From SURF-24 sp964537965 (GTDB lineage Bacteria; Bacteroidota; Ignavibacteria; Ignavibacteriales; SURF-24), in NCBI GenBank assembly GCA_964537965.1, contig CAZIDB010000044.1, positions 1-25,424 on the forward strand: a stretch of DNA of 25,424 nt, written 5' to 3'. The first letter of the stretch is position 1. Every line of letters begins with the position of its first letter. A program made the translations under genes and the position numbers. Below, piece after piece: positions 15,473 to 23,949 of this stretch. Below the pieces are notes generated by a model. It saw only the letters and a program-made list of their open reading frames with translations, did not search any database and was not told where the DNA came from.

Positions 15473-18400
15473 TTGCAGGATGAATCTGTAAGTTTTAGAT
15501 TTACCTGCAAAAAGTGCAATCGATTGAAGTTTTTTTCTTCCAGATTATTAACAATAGTATTTGTTTTGTTATACTGCGGGATATCTCTATCCCAGAATAA
15601 ATCTTTAATTACTACAAGAACAGATTCTATTCTAATAAATTTTCAGAATCATTATCAACTAAATTCAAATTCGGTTATACCTTTCAGTGAATCAATTATC
15701 CTGCGCGGGAAAATCCTTAAACCAAATCACTACAGTTTCAGATATGAAGAGAATTACTTTCAGTTATCTGATACACTAAAGTTTTCTATTTTTGACACGC
15801 TTTTTATAACATATCAAACCTTTTCTATCCCGCTTTTAAAAGAATATAAAAGACGCGAGTTTGTCGTTCAGTATGATGATAGGTTTGCTGATACAATTAA
15901 AATCGTTAAAAAGCTTTCTCCAACATTAACCAACGAAAGTATCTTCGGGAAAAACATACAAAGAAGTGGTTCCATAACAAGAGGGTTTACAGTTGGAACA
16001 ACAAGGGATTTTACTTTATCAAGTGGATTAAGGCTACAATTATCCGGTAAACTATCTGAAGATCTTGAAATTGTTGCTGCATTAACCGATGAAAATACTC
16101 CTATTCAACCTGAAGGCAACACTGAAAAGTTAGACGAACTTGATAAAGTGTTTATAGAAGTTCGTCATCCAAATGCTGTTGGAACGTTTGGTGATTATGA
16201 TTATAATAATTCTTCAGGTGCATTCTCAAAAGTGCAAAGAAAACTCCAGGGATTGAAAGGCGAGTTTAATTATGAAAACCATTTTGGTCGTATTGCATAT
16301 GCAAGTTCAAAAGGAAAATTTAATACAAACCAGTTTAATGGATCTGAAGGTGTACAGGGTCCCTACCATTTATATGGAAGAAATAATGAAAGAGATATTA
16401 TAATAATTGCCGGCAGTGAAAAGGTTTTTATTGATGGTATTGAAATGAAGCGAGGTGAAGCTAACGACTTTACAATCGAGTATTCGAATGCCGATATAAC
16501 ATTTACGTCCAAAAGAATCATTACTTCAGCAACAAGAGTTACAATTGATTTTGAATATACTGATCAACGTTTTACAAGAAACTTTATGGGAATAAACTAT
16601 TCTACCCAATTGTTTAACAATAATGTAAAAATAAATACAAATTATTTCAGAGAAGGGGATGACCAGGATTCGCAGATTGATATTTCATTATCAGAAGCAG
16701 ATAAAGAAATCTTAAGAAGAGCAGGGGATTCCAAATCTAATGCAGTAAAATCCGGTGTAGACGATGCTAAACCGGATTCTTTGGGAAATATCATCGGGAA
16801 TTATACCAAGATTGATTCATTGATTGATGGACAAAATTATACTTACTATAAGTATACACCTGGCTCTGGTTTATATAATGTTTCCTTCAGTTATATTGGA
16901 GAAACGAAAGGAGATTATATAAAGGAAAGCCTTGGTAATTATAGATTTATAGGAATTAGTAAAGGTTCTTATTTGCCAGTTGTATTTTTACCGCTTCCTG
17001 AACTGATTCAAATGGTAAATATTTCGATTGATGCAGTACCTCATAAGGATATCAAATTAAATTTTGAATTCGCAGGTAGTTCTTATGATAAAAATAGATT
17101 TTCCTATCTTGATGATAAAGATAATCTAGGTCTGGCGTACAATATAAAAGTTAATCTGATTCCTCAGAATATCACCCTTAGCAGTACTAATATTGGAAGC
17201 ATTGGCCTTAATTATAAAGATAGATTTGTTCAAAGTAAATTTTCCTCAATAGACAGGATAAATGAAATAGAATATAGCAGGAACTACAACCTTTCTGCTA
17301 CAGAAGGAAATTTTAACGAACAATTACGGGAATTAAGTCTTTCATATAATAGCGCAGATTTTTTTAGTTTGAACACAATGTACGGTTACGTTAATAGGGG
17401 AAATATTCTTAAATCAAAAAGGATAGTAAATTCAATAACTCTTGCTGATAAAAAGAATTACAGCTTTGACCATAAGCTTGATTTAGTTATGAGTGACTTT
17501 GGTTCTACATCAAGTTACTGGAACAGGCAAACCGCTTCCGGATCTTATAATTATGGAAAGGCAGCCATTGGATTGTCTTTTCTTTATGAAGATAAACATG
17601 AAAAATATAGATATAAAGATTCTCTCTTAAGTTCAAGTTTGAAATATCTTGAATACACTCCATTCTTTTCATTAATTAATTTTGGTGGATTTGATTTTAA
17701 AACTAACATCGGTTATAGAATTGAATCTTATCCTGTGAATGCAAAACTGGAGACGGAATCTTATGCATTTACACAATCCTATGAGTTTAATTATAAAGGG
17801 ATTAAAGAAGTTACTTCATCTTTCAGAATTGTAATACGTGATAAGAAATATACTCAATTGTTTAAAGATAAAGGTAATGCAAACAATCAAACAATATTAG
17901 TCCGATCTCAGTCCAGGTTTAATTTCTTTAATAAAGTTATAACAGGTGACATTTATTACGAGGCATCAACGTTAAAGACTGCTCAGTACGAGAAAGTATT
18001 TATAAAAGTTACCCAGGGTACAGGAAATTATAAGTATCTTGGAGATTTGAACAATGACGGCAATGCTCAGGAAAATGAATTTGAACCTACGGTTTATGAC
18101 GGTGACTATATTCTAACCACAATACCAACAGAGAAATTATATCCTGTTGTTGATTTGAAAACAAATACTCGATGGAAAACTGATCTCAAAAATATTTTTG
18201 ATCCGCAAAGTTTTATTGGAAAAATTGTATCACCTGTATCAACAGAAACATTTTTCAGGATTGATGAGAATAGCAGAGAATCCAACACGATGAAGATTTA
18301 TTTGCTGAATCTCTCTTCTTTTTTAAATGATTCAACTACTATCAGTGGATTCAGGCAATTCCAGCAAGACTTTTTTTTGTGGGAAAATAGCAGCGAATTT

Positions 18401-18991
18401 TCAATTAGATTCCGGTTCAACCAAAGGAAGTCTCTTAATCAGTATTCGTCCGGAATTGAAAAGGGATTTCTTAAGGAAAGAAGTTTACGAATCAGGTTTA
18501 AAATGGTTGAAGAGATTGGTAATCAGACTGAATATATAAACCTGAATGATTTTGTTTCCGCACCTGAAAATTCCAACAGGGCAAGAACTATAACCTCGGA
18601 CTTGGTTAGCTCTGATTTCTCCTATAGACCAGTTAAAAATATTGAAGTAGGAATTAAAATATTAATCGGAAGAACTATTGATGAATTTCCAACTAAGCCG
18701 ACCAAGATTGATATGAATTCACTCCAAACAAGATTTAATTTATCTTTTACCGGTAATGGTCGATTAAGATTGGAACTTGAGCGTACAGAATTAATTTCTA
18801 ATGAAAATGATAATTATATTCCTTTTGAACTGACCAAAGGAAATTCTCTCGGAAAAAATTATTTCTGGAGATTAAATTTCGATTATAAAATAGGATTAAA
18901 CCTGCAAACCACAATCAGTTACGATGGAAGACTGCAAGGAACAGATAAGGTTATTCACACTGCAAAGGCAGAAGCCCGCGCATATTTTTAG
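15473..18991 (+). CDS. Large predicted outer-membrane beta-barrel protein
   Basis: 1172 residues from the TTG at 15473. A hydrophobic signal core (RLLTIVFVLLYCGISLSQ) lies at about residues 24-41; a later TTG at 15524 would put it at the N-terminus, but has no better binding site. The mature part is Tyr/Asn/Ser-rich with alternating strands, and it ends in ARAYF, the aromatic C-terminus expected of a barrel inserted by BAM. A conserved-looking stretch at about 160-245 includes GSITRGFTVGTTRDF, ALTDENTPIQPEGN, ELDKVFIEV and GTFGDYDYN, and later GDYIKESLGNYRFIG and YLPVVFLPLPE. This loosely recalls SprA-like T9SS barrel proteins, but it is much shorter. It sits 40 nt after the second permease, which suggests they function together. 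It is a family without an assigned role as far as I know. Confidence 0.8.
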   Translation: MQDESVSFRFTCKKCNRLKFFSSRLLTIVFVLLYCGISLSQNKSLITTRTDSILINFQNHYQLNSNSVIPFSESIILRGKILKPNHYSFRYEENYFQLSDTLKFSIFDTLFITYQTFSIPLLKEYKRREFVVQYDDRFADTIKIVKKLSPTLTNESIFGKNIQRSGSITRGFTVGTTRDFTLSSGLRLQLSGKLSEDLEIVAALTDENTPIQPEGNTEKLDELDKVFIEVRHPNAVGTFGDYDYNNSSGAFSKVQRKLQGLKGEFNYENHFGRIAYASSKGKFNTNQFNGSEGVQGPYHLYGRNNERDIIIIAGSEKVFIDGIEMKRGEANDFTIEYSNADITFTSKRIITSATRVTIDFEYTDQRFTRNFMGINYSTQLFNNNVKINTNYFREGDDQDSQIDISLSEADKEILRRAGDSKSNAVKSGVDDAKPDSLGNIIGNYTKIDSLIDGQNYTYYKYTPGSGLYNVSFSYIGETKGDYIKESLGNYRFIGISKGSYLPVVFLPLPELIQMVNISIDAVPHKDIKLNFEFAGSSYDKNRFSYLDDKDNLGLAYNIKVNLIPQNITLSSTNIGSIGLNYKDRFVQSKFSSIDRINEIEYSRNYNLSATEGNFNEQLRELSLSYNSADFFSLNTMYGYVNRGNILKSKRIVNSITLADKKNYSFDHKLDLVMSDFGSTSSYWNRQTASGSYNYGKAAIGLSFLYEDKHEKYRYKDSLLSSSLKYLEYTPFFSLINFGGFDFKTNIGYRIESYPVNAKLETESYAFTQSYEFNYKGIKEVTSSFRIVIRDKKYTQLFKDKGNANNQTILVRSQSRFNFFNKVITGDIYYEASTLKTAQYEKVFIKVTQGTGNYKYLGDLNNDGNAQENEFEPTVYDGDYILTTIPTEKLYPVVDLKTNTRWKTDLKNIFDPQSFIGKIVSPVSTETFFRIDENSRESNTMKIYLLNLSSFLNDSTTISGFRQFQQDFFLWENSSEFSIRFRFNQRKSLNQYSSGIEKGFLKERSLRIRFKMVEEIGNQTEYINLNDFVSAPENSNRARTITSDLVSSDFSYRPVKNIEVGIKILIGRTIDEFPTKPTKIDMNSLQTRFNLSFTGNGRLRLELERTELISNENDNYIPFELTKGNSLGKNYFWRLNFDYKIGLNLQTTISYDGRLQGTDKVIHTAKAEARAYF

Positions 18992-19087
18992 TGCATCCCA
19001 TTTTCATCATTTCTTTTAGAAATTTAATATTAGAAATGTTATAAATCTTAATAATTATTATATTGCTTCCAAAAAATTGGAGTTAGT

Positions 19088-19552
19088 TTGAAAGTATATT
19101 CCTATATGATAGAAGCGCACATTGTAAGAAAAGTTAAAGGTGATATTGAATTTTTATTGCTTAAAAGATCTGAAAAAGATATTTATCCCGGAGTTTGGCA
19201 AATGGTAACCGGTTCCATTTTAAGCGGTGAAAAAGCGTATGATGCTGTTATCAGAGAAATAAAAGAAGAAACCGGATTGACTCCCTTAAAATTATGGGTT
19301 GTTCCCTATATGAACTCATTTTATTCCCGTTACCGAAACCACGTTTGTATGGTTCCGGTTTTTTGTGCACTTGTTGAAGGCAACCACGATATAATAATTT
19401 CAGATGAACATGTTGAATATAAATGGATTAATAAATCAGAAGCTGTAAAATCTTTAGCCTGGATTGGTCAACGCAATTCTGTGGAAATAATCCATGAATA
19501 TCTTACGAATGAAATAAACGTTCTTAATTTTGAGGAGATAAAATTTAAATAG
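19088..19552 (+). CDS. Nudix hydrolase (NudB-like pyrophosphohydrolase)
   Basis: 154 residues, cytosolic. The Nudix box is complete at residues 42-64: G, five residues, E, seven residues (KAYDAVI), then REIKEETGL, with the metal-binding glutamates in place. The start is a TTG seven nucleotides after GGAG. Family members cleave nucleoside diphosphates linked to another moiety using Mg2+. The length and the ending with YKWINKSEAVKSLAWIGQR most resemble the dATP / dihydroneopterin-triphosphate pyrophosphohydrolase group, but substrate cannot be decided from sequence. It precedes the PfkB kinase gene by about 80 nt, and could be the first gene of that operon. Confidence 0.85.
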   Translation: MKVYSYMIEAHIVRKVKGDIEFLLLKRSEKDIYPGVWQMVTGSILSGEKAYDAVIREIKEETGLTPLKLWVVPYMNSFYSRYRNHVCMVPVFCALVEGNHDIIISDEHVEYKWINKSEAVKSLAWIGQRNSVEIIHEYLTNEINVLNFEEIKFK

Positions 19553-19630
19553 AATTTTATTCTGTATTGCCTAAAAGGAATTATAATTTTTAGTATTTTT
19601 TCACGCATCAAAAATTTAATTGGAAAGAAA

Positions 19631-20551
19631 ATGAGTTTACTTGTAATTGGATCCCTTGCATTTGATACTGTTATTACTCCATTTGCAAAAGCAGATAATG
19701 CATTAGGCGGCTCTGCAGTTTATGTTTCTGTAGCCGCAAGCTATTTTACAAAACCTATCTACCTTGTTGGTGTGGTAGGGGATGATTTTAAGGAAGAACA
19801 CGTTAAACTCCTTAAAGATCATAATGTTGATATTGAAGGACTTCAAATTATTGAAAATGGAAAAACCTTCAGGTGGGGAGGCAAATATCATGATGATATG
19901 AATATCAGAGATACTTTATTCACGGAGTTAAATGTATTCCAGGACTTTGATCCTGTTATTCCTGACAATTATAAAAAATCCGAATATGTTCTACTTGGTA
20001 ATATTGATCCGACTCTGCAACTAAGAGTTCTAAAACAAATCGTTTCTCCAAAATTTATTGTATGCGATACAATGAATCTCTGGATAGATATTAAAAATGC
20101 CGAACTGCTGGAAGTTATTAAACAAGTTCACGTACTAATCATAAATGATTCTGAGGCACGTCTTTTAACTAAAGAACCGAATCTGATTAAAGCGGCTAAG
20201 ATGATTATGAAAATGGGACCTCAATTCCTGATAATAAAGAAAGGTGAGCACGGTGCATTGTTGTTTAGTGAAGATAAAATATTTTCTGCTTCTGCTTACC
20301 CGTTAGAAAATATTTATGATCCAACCGGTGCAGGAGATACATTTGCCGGAGGTTTTATTGGCTATATGCACAAGAAACAGGATTTAAGTTTTGAGAATAT
20401 GAAAAAAGCGGTAATATATGGAAGCGCTTTAGCTAGTTTCTGTGTTGAGCATCTTAGTACAAAAGGAATTGAGAATCTTTCACAGACAAAAATCCAGGAA
20501 CGGTTTAGAGAATTTTTAAGTCTTTCCGAATGCAGCGACGATGAAAAATAA
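19631..20551 (+). CDS. PfkB-family carbohydrate/nucleoside kinase
   Basis: 306 residues. The N-terminus MSLLVIGSLAFDTV and the GGSAVYVSVAA loop match the ribokinase fold. The catalytic signature DPTGAGDTFAGGF (residues 230-242) provides the anion hole and the general base Asp236. A middle strand IINDSEARLLT and IIKKGEHGALL are the usual ATP-side elements. It phosphorylates a sugar or nucleoside hydroxyl; the lid residues do not reveal which. Its last 11 nt overlap the start of mtnA, so translation is almost certainly coupled. That link suggests a role in methylthioribose, 5-deoxyribose or nucleoside-derived ribose salvage, where PfkB kinases can feed an eIF2B-type isomerase. Start ATG follows GGAAAG. 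Confidence 0.88.
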   Translation: MSLLVIGSLAFDTVITPFAKADNALGGSAVYVSVAASYFTKPIYLVGVVGDDFKEEHVKLLKDHNVDIEGLQIIENGKTFRWGGKYHDDMNIRDTLFTELNVFQDFDPVIPDNYKKSEYVLLGNIDPTLQLRVLKQIVSPKFIVCDTMNLWIDIKNAELLEVIKQVHVLIINDSEARLLTKEPNLIKAAKMIMKMGPQFLIIKKGEHGALLFSEDKIFSASAYPLENIYDPTGAGDTFAGGFIGYMHKKQDLSFENMKKAVIYGSALASFCVEHLSTKGIENLSQTKIQERFREFLSLSECSDDEK

Positions 20552-21539
20552 TTTTACCGTGCTCAATTTTGTTAATGATGAACTGGTTTTTATTAACCAG
20601 GCAAAGCTTCCTTTAACTGAAGAATATATTACAACGGATAATGTTAACCGGATTGCTGAAGCTATTGAACGTTTAGAAATACGAGGAGCTCCTGGAATTG
20701 GTGTTGCGGCTGCTTACGCTCTTGCCTTATCGTTAAAAAATAAAACTAATGAAAAGATTTTTAATTCTTCATATGAACGTTTAAAAGCCACACGTCCAAC
20801 AGCTGTAAACCTATTCTGGGCTTTGAACGAAATTAAAAGCACTTACGATAAATATAAAGATGAGAAAAACATTTATGAGAAATTAATTAAACGGGCAGAA
20901 GAAATTCATAATGAAGATATACGCAAGTGCGATGCGATGGCAGAAAATGGTTTGATAATTTTTAAGAAGGGTTCCAGAGTTTTAACGCATTGTAATGCCG
21001 GTGCTTTGGCAACATCCGGAAATGGCACTGCAGTGAATGTAATTAAGAAAGGTTTTGATGAAGGATTGGTTGATTTTGTTTATGTTGATGAAACACGCCC
21101 ACTGTTCCAGGGTTCACGTTTAACTGCATTCGAATTGGATAAAGCCGGTATCCCATTCTCAATAATTACTGATTCTACGGCAGCCTTTTTAATGCAGCAA
21201 AAGAAAATTGATCTTGCAGTTGTTGGTGCAGATAGAATTGCATCCAACGGAGATAGTGCAAATAAGATTGGTACCTATAGTGTAGCAGTCAATTGTTTTT
21301 ATCATAACATACCTTTTTATATTGCTGCCCCAACAACTACAATTGATAAAAATTGCAAGTCTGGAGAAGAAATTAAGATTGAACTTCGTAGTAAACAAGA
21401 AGTTACACATTTCAAATCCGAGCAGATTACCAAGGAGAACTATGATGTATATTCGCCCGCATTTGATGTTACTCCTGCAAAACTAATTACTTCAATAATT
21501 ACAGATTTATCCGTTTATAAACCGCCGTACAATTTCTGA
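20541..21539 (+). CDS. mtnA: S-methyl-5-thioribose-1-phosphate isomerase (MtnA)
   Basis: 332 residues of the eIF2B-like isomerase family. Characteristic motifs are IRGAPGIGVAAAYALAL, TRPTAVNLFWAL, THCNAGALATSGNGTA, ETRPLFQGSRLTAFEL, and GADRIASNGDSANKIGTY. Catalytic Cys151 and Asp231 correspond to Cys160 and Asp240 of the Bacillus subtilis enzyme. It converts 5-methylthioribose-1-phosphate to 5-methylthioribulose-1-phosphate in methionine salvage. Homologs also isomerise ribose-1,5-bisphosphate or 5-deoxyribose-1-phosphate, so exact substrate is inferred from the family. The start overlaps the kinase gene by 11 nt, and the stop overlaps the recO start as TGATG. No other methionine-salvage gene is in the window. 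Confidence 0.92.
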   Translation: MKNNFTVLNFVNDELVFINQAKLPLTEEYITTDNVNRIAEAIERLEIRGAPGIGVAAAYALALSLKNKTNEKIFNSSYERLKATRPTAVNLFWALNEIKSTYDKYKDEKNIYEKLIKRAEEIHNEDIRKCDAMAENGLIIFKKGSRVLTHCNAGALATSGNGTAVNVIKKGFDEGLVDFVYVDETRPLFQGSRLTAFELDKAGIPFSIITDSTAAFLMQQKKIDLAVVGADRIASNGDSANKIGTYSVAVNCFYHNIPFYIAAPTTTIDKNCKSGEEIKIELRSKQEVTHFKSEQITKENYDVYSPAFDVTPAKLITSIITDLSVYKPPYNF

Positions 21540-22276
21540 TGTCAGAGATCATTAAAACAGACGCTGTTGTTATTAGTAAGATGGATTATAGCAACACGAG
21601 CAAAATTGCTGTTTTATTCACAAATGAATTCGGAAAAATATCTGTTTTAGTAAAAGGAGCAAGATCAGCCCAGGCTAAAACAGGTAGAACAGTTGATGTT
21701 CTAAACTACATCCAGGTAATCCTGAACAAGAAAGAAACCCGCGAACTTCAATATGTAAACCAGGTAGATTTGCTTGACGGCTATTCAAAGATTAAAGATG
21801 ATCTTGTTAAACTGAAATATGCCGTTACAGGATTAGAACTTATTAATACTTTGATCCCTGAAGCTGAACAGCATTCAAGATTATTCAGAGGACTTGTAAA
21901 AATTTTATCTCAGATTAATAATACAACTTCACATCCCGCCATTCCGATGCTTAGATTCATTTTATTTTTTTTAAAGGAGATAGGTTTTGAGCTGCAGCTT
22001 GATAATTGTTTTTACTGCGGTAAAGAATTTTCTGGGGCTGAAAGTGTCTCTTTCAATTTTGAAAAAGGTACTATTTGTAATGACTGCAGCAAAGACCATT
22101 TAATCTCGTTCACATTTACCAAGGAACTTTTTAATTTTTTTCTGTGTCTAAGACAGAAAGAAAGTAATATTCAGGTGAACGAAAGGGAAATAGAAATTGC
22201 ATATAACTTCATTGAAAAGTATTTGAAGTTTCATGTTCCCGAGTTCAAGGGTATTAAGTCTATTCATTTATATTAA
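21539..22276 (+). CDS. recO: DNA repair protein RecO
   Basis: 245 residues. The N-terminal OB-fold begins IIKTDAVVISKMDYSNTSK and continues with GKISVLVKGARS, typical of RecO. A helical domain follows, with a four-cysteine zinc site at Cys157, Cys160, Cys180 and Cys183 (CFYCG ... CNDC). RecO loads RecA on SSB-coated single-stranded DNA together with RecR and RecF during gap repair. The ATG shares one base with the mtnA stop, and no Shine-Dalgarno is visible, so it probably depends on termination-reinitiation. It is followed 34 nt later by the protease gene. Confidence 0.92.
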   Translation: MSEIIKTDAVVISKMDYSNTSKIAVLFTNEFGKISVLVKGARSAQAKTGRTVDVLNYIQVILNKKETRELQYVNQVDLLDGYSKIKDDLVKLKYAVTGLELINTLIPEAEQHSRLFRGLVKILSQINNTTSHPAIPMLRFILFFLKEIGFELQLDNCFYCGKEFSGAESVSFNFEKGTICNDCSKDHLISFTFTKELFNFFLCLRQKESNIQVNEREIEIAYNFIEKYLKFHVPEFKGIKSIHLY

Positions 22277-22295
22277 AAATAATATTAGAAAAATC

Positions 22296-22301
22296 AGGAG
22301 G
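22296..22301 (+). promoter_or_regulatory. Shine-Dalgarno that sets the HtrA start
   Basis: A perfect AGGAGG lies 9 nt before the ATG at 22311. An in-frame upstream start at 22233 would lie inside recO and add 26 residues before the membrane anchor, so 22311 is preferred. Confidence 0.8.
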
Positions 22302-22310
22302 TTTATTCTA

Positions 22311-23810
22311 ATGAACAAAAAAAGGTTAATTGGTTCCGCTACTCTTATTTTAATAGGAGTTCTTTTTGGTGCAATTTTAGTTTCTGGTTTCGGCTGGATA
22401 AAACCAAGCCTTGCAGATGTTATGATTGGAGCAAAAAATCCGCCGGTAACTGATGTTGATTATATGTCTTTTAGCAAACCGTTTATTGAGGTAGCTGAAA
22501 AAGTTACCCCGTCTATCGTTCAAATAAATGTAAAATCTAAAGTTGAAATAAATGATCGTGATAATTTCTTCTTCTTTTTCCCATTCAAAGATCAACTGCC
22601 TAAGGAACAGGAACAGTTAGGCTCCGGCAGCGGTGTTATTATTTCTGAGGATGGCTATATTATTACGAATAACCATGTTGTAGAAAATGCAGAGCAGGTA
22701 ACTGTGATTCTTCACGATAACAGGAAAGTTGACGGAAAAGTTATTGGTACAGATCCGTTAACGGATCTTGCTGTAATTAAAATTGATGAAGACAATTTAC
22801 CGGTTGCATACCTCGGTAATTCAGACAATACAAAAGTTGGTCAATGGGTTATGGCAATCGGGAACCCTCTTTCGTTGAACTCAACTGTTACTGCAGGTAT
22901 AATTAGCGCTAAGAGCCGCAGTATAAATATTCTTACCAGGGACCGCGGAAACAGAGCAATAGAAGATTTTATTCAGACTGATGCTGCAATTAATCCGGGC
23001 AATAGCGGCGGTGCTTTAGTGGATTTATCAGGTGCTGTAATTGGAATTAATACAGCTATTGCTGCAAATGGTTCCGGAAGTTATATCGGTTATGGCTTTG
23101 CAATTCCGATTAATATTGCAAAAACAGTTTCAAGAGAAATTATTTTGAACGGCAAAGTAAACCGCGGATATATTGGCGTTACTATTACTGCAATGGACGC
23201 TTCAACTTCAAAAGCTGTTGGCTTAGATAAAGCTACCGGAGTTATGGTTCAGGGCTTACTTAAAGACGGCGCTGCCGAAAAAGCCGGAATTAAAGAAGGC
23301 GATATTATTCTTAAAATTGACGGCAGGGAAGTTAGCCAGCCAAATCATTTGCAGAGTTATGTTGCTACAAAGAGCGCTGGCACTGAAGTGAAACTTACAA
23401 TTTGGAGAGAAGGTAAAGAGATTGAAAAATCTGTTACACTTAAATCCAGTAATGATGACGAAACTGCACAACCTGTAAAGAATTCATCAGGTAAGGAAAA
23501 ATCAAAGAAAGGTTCTTCATCAACATTAACTTTTGATTCTATTGGTATGACTGTAAAAGATCTGACTGACGACGAGAAAGAAGCTTACAAAGTTAATAAT
23601 GGTGTGCTGATTACAGATGTTAAAACTATGAGTAAGGCAGATGATCAGAATATGTCCAAGGGTTGGGTTATAACAGAAGTAGATAAAAAGAAAATAGATT
23701 CGGTTGATGAATTTGATGAAATTATAAAATCCAAAAAGGGGAAAGCAATTCTTGTTAAAATGGTTAGTGAAGGAACATCCCGTTTAGTTGGATTGGAAAT
23801 TCCAGAATAA
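22311..23810 (+). CDS. degP: HtrA/DegP-family serine protease with two PDZ domains
   Basis: 499 residues. A basic start and hydrophobic segment at about residues 5-26 make a signal anchor or signal peptide. The trypsin-like domain has the complete triad: His122 in ITNNHVVENA, Asp152 in DPLTDLAVI, and Ser232 in INPGNSGGAL. Two PDZ domains follow: the first starting GYIGVTITAMD, with the peptide groove near GVMVQGLLKDGAAEKAGIKEGD, and the second after a Ser/Lys-rich linker, with SIGMTVKDLTDDE. It degrades or refolds damaged proteins in the periplasm. It lies 34 nt after recO and is the last gene before a strong terminator. An Asn-Phe-rich run before the chymotrypsin fold (NFFFFFPF) is the LA-loop region and is unusually aromatic. 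Confidence 0.93.
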   Translation: MNKKRLIGSATLILIGVLFGAILVSGFGWIKPSLADVMIGAKNPPVTDVDYMSFSKPFIEVAEKVTPSIVQINVKSKVEINDRDNFFFFFPFKDQLPKEQEQLGSGSGVIISEDGYIITNNHVVENAEQVTVILHDNRKVDGKVIGTDPLTDLAVIKIDEDNLPVAYLGNSDNTKVGQWVMAIGNPLSLNSTVTAGIISAKSRSINILTRDRGNRAIEDFIQTDAAINPGNSGGALVDLSGAVIGINTAIAANGSGSYIGYGFAIPINIAKTVSREIILNGKVNRGYIGVTITAMDASTSKAVGLDKATGVMVQGLLKDGAAEKAGIKEGDIILKIDGREVSQPNHLQSYVATKSAGTEVKLTIWREGKEIEKSVTLKSSNDDETAQPVKNSSGKEKSKKGSSSTLTFDSIGMTVKDLTDDEKEAYKVNNGVLITDVKTMSKADDQNMSKGWVITEVDKKKIDSVDEFDEIIKSKKGKAILVKMVSEGTSRLVGLEIPE

Positions 23811-23840
23811 ATTTTTCACCTCATCAAAAAAATCTCAATA

Positions 23841-23869
23841 AAAGCGTCCAACTCTCGGACGCTTTTTTT
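23841..23869 (+). terminator. Strong intrinsic terminator after HtrA
   Basis: AAAGCGTCC, a 7-nt loop, then GGACGCTTT give a perfect 9-bp stem followed by a run of seven T. It lies 30 nt after the protease stop and separates this operon from aroC. Confidence 0.92.
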
Positions 23870-23949
23870 ATATTTAGATAGCGGTTAAACGAATTCCATT
23901 TTACGGATGAATTCTATTTTCAATAATTTTTTTTAGCAAAGGTAAACTA

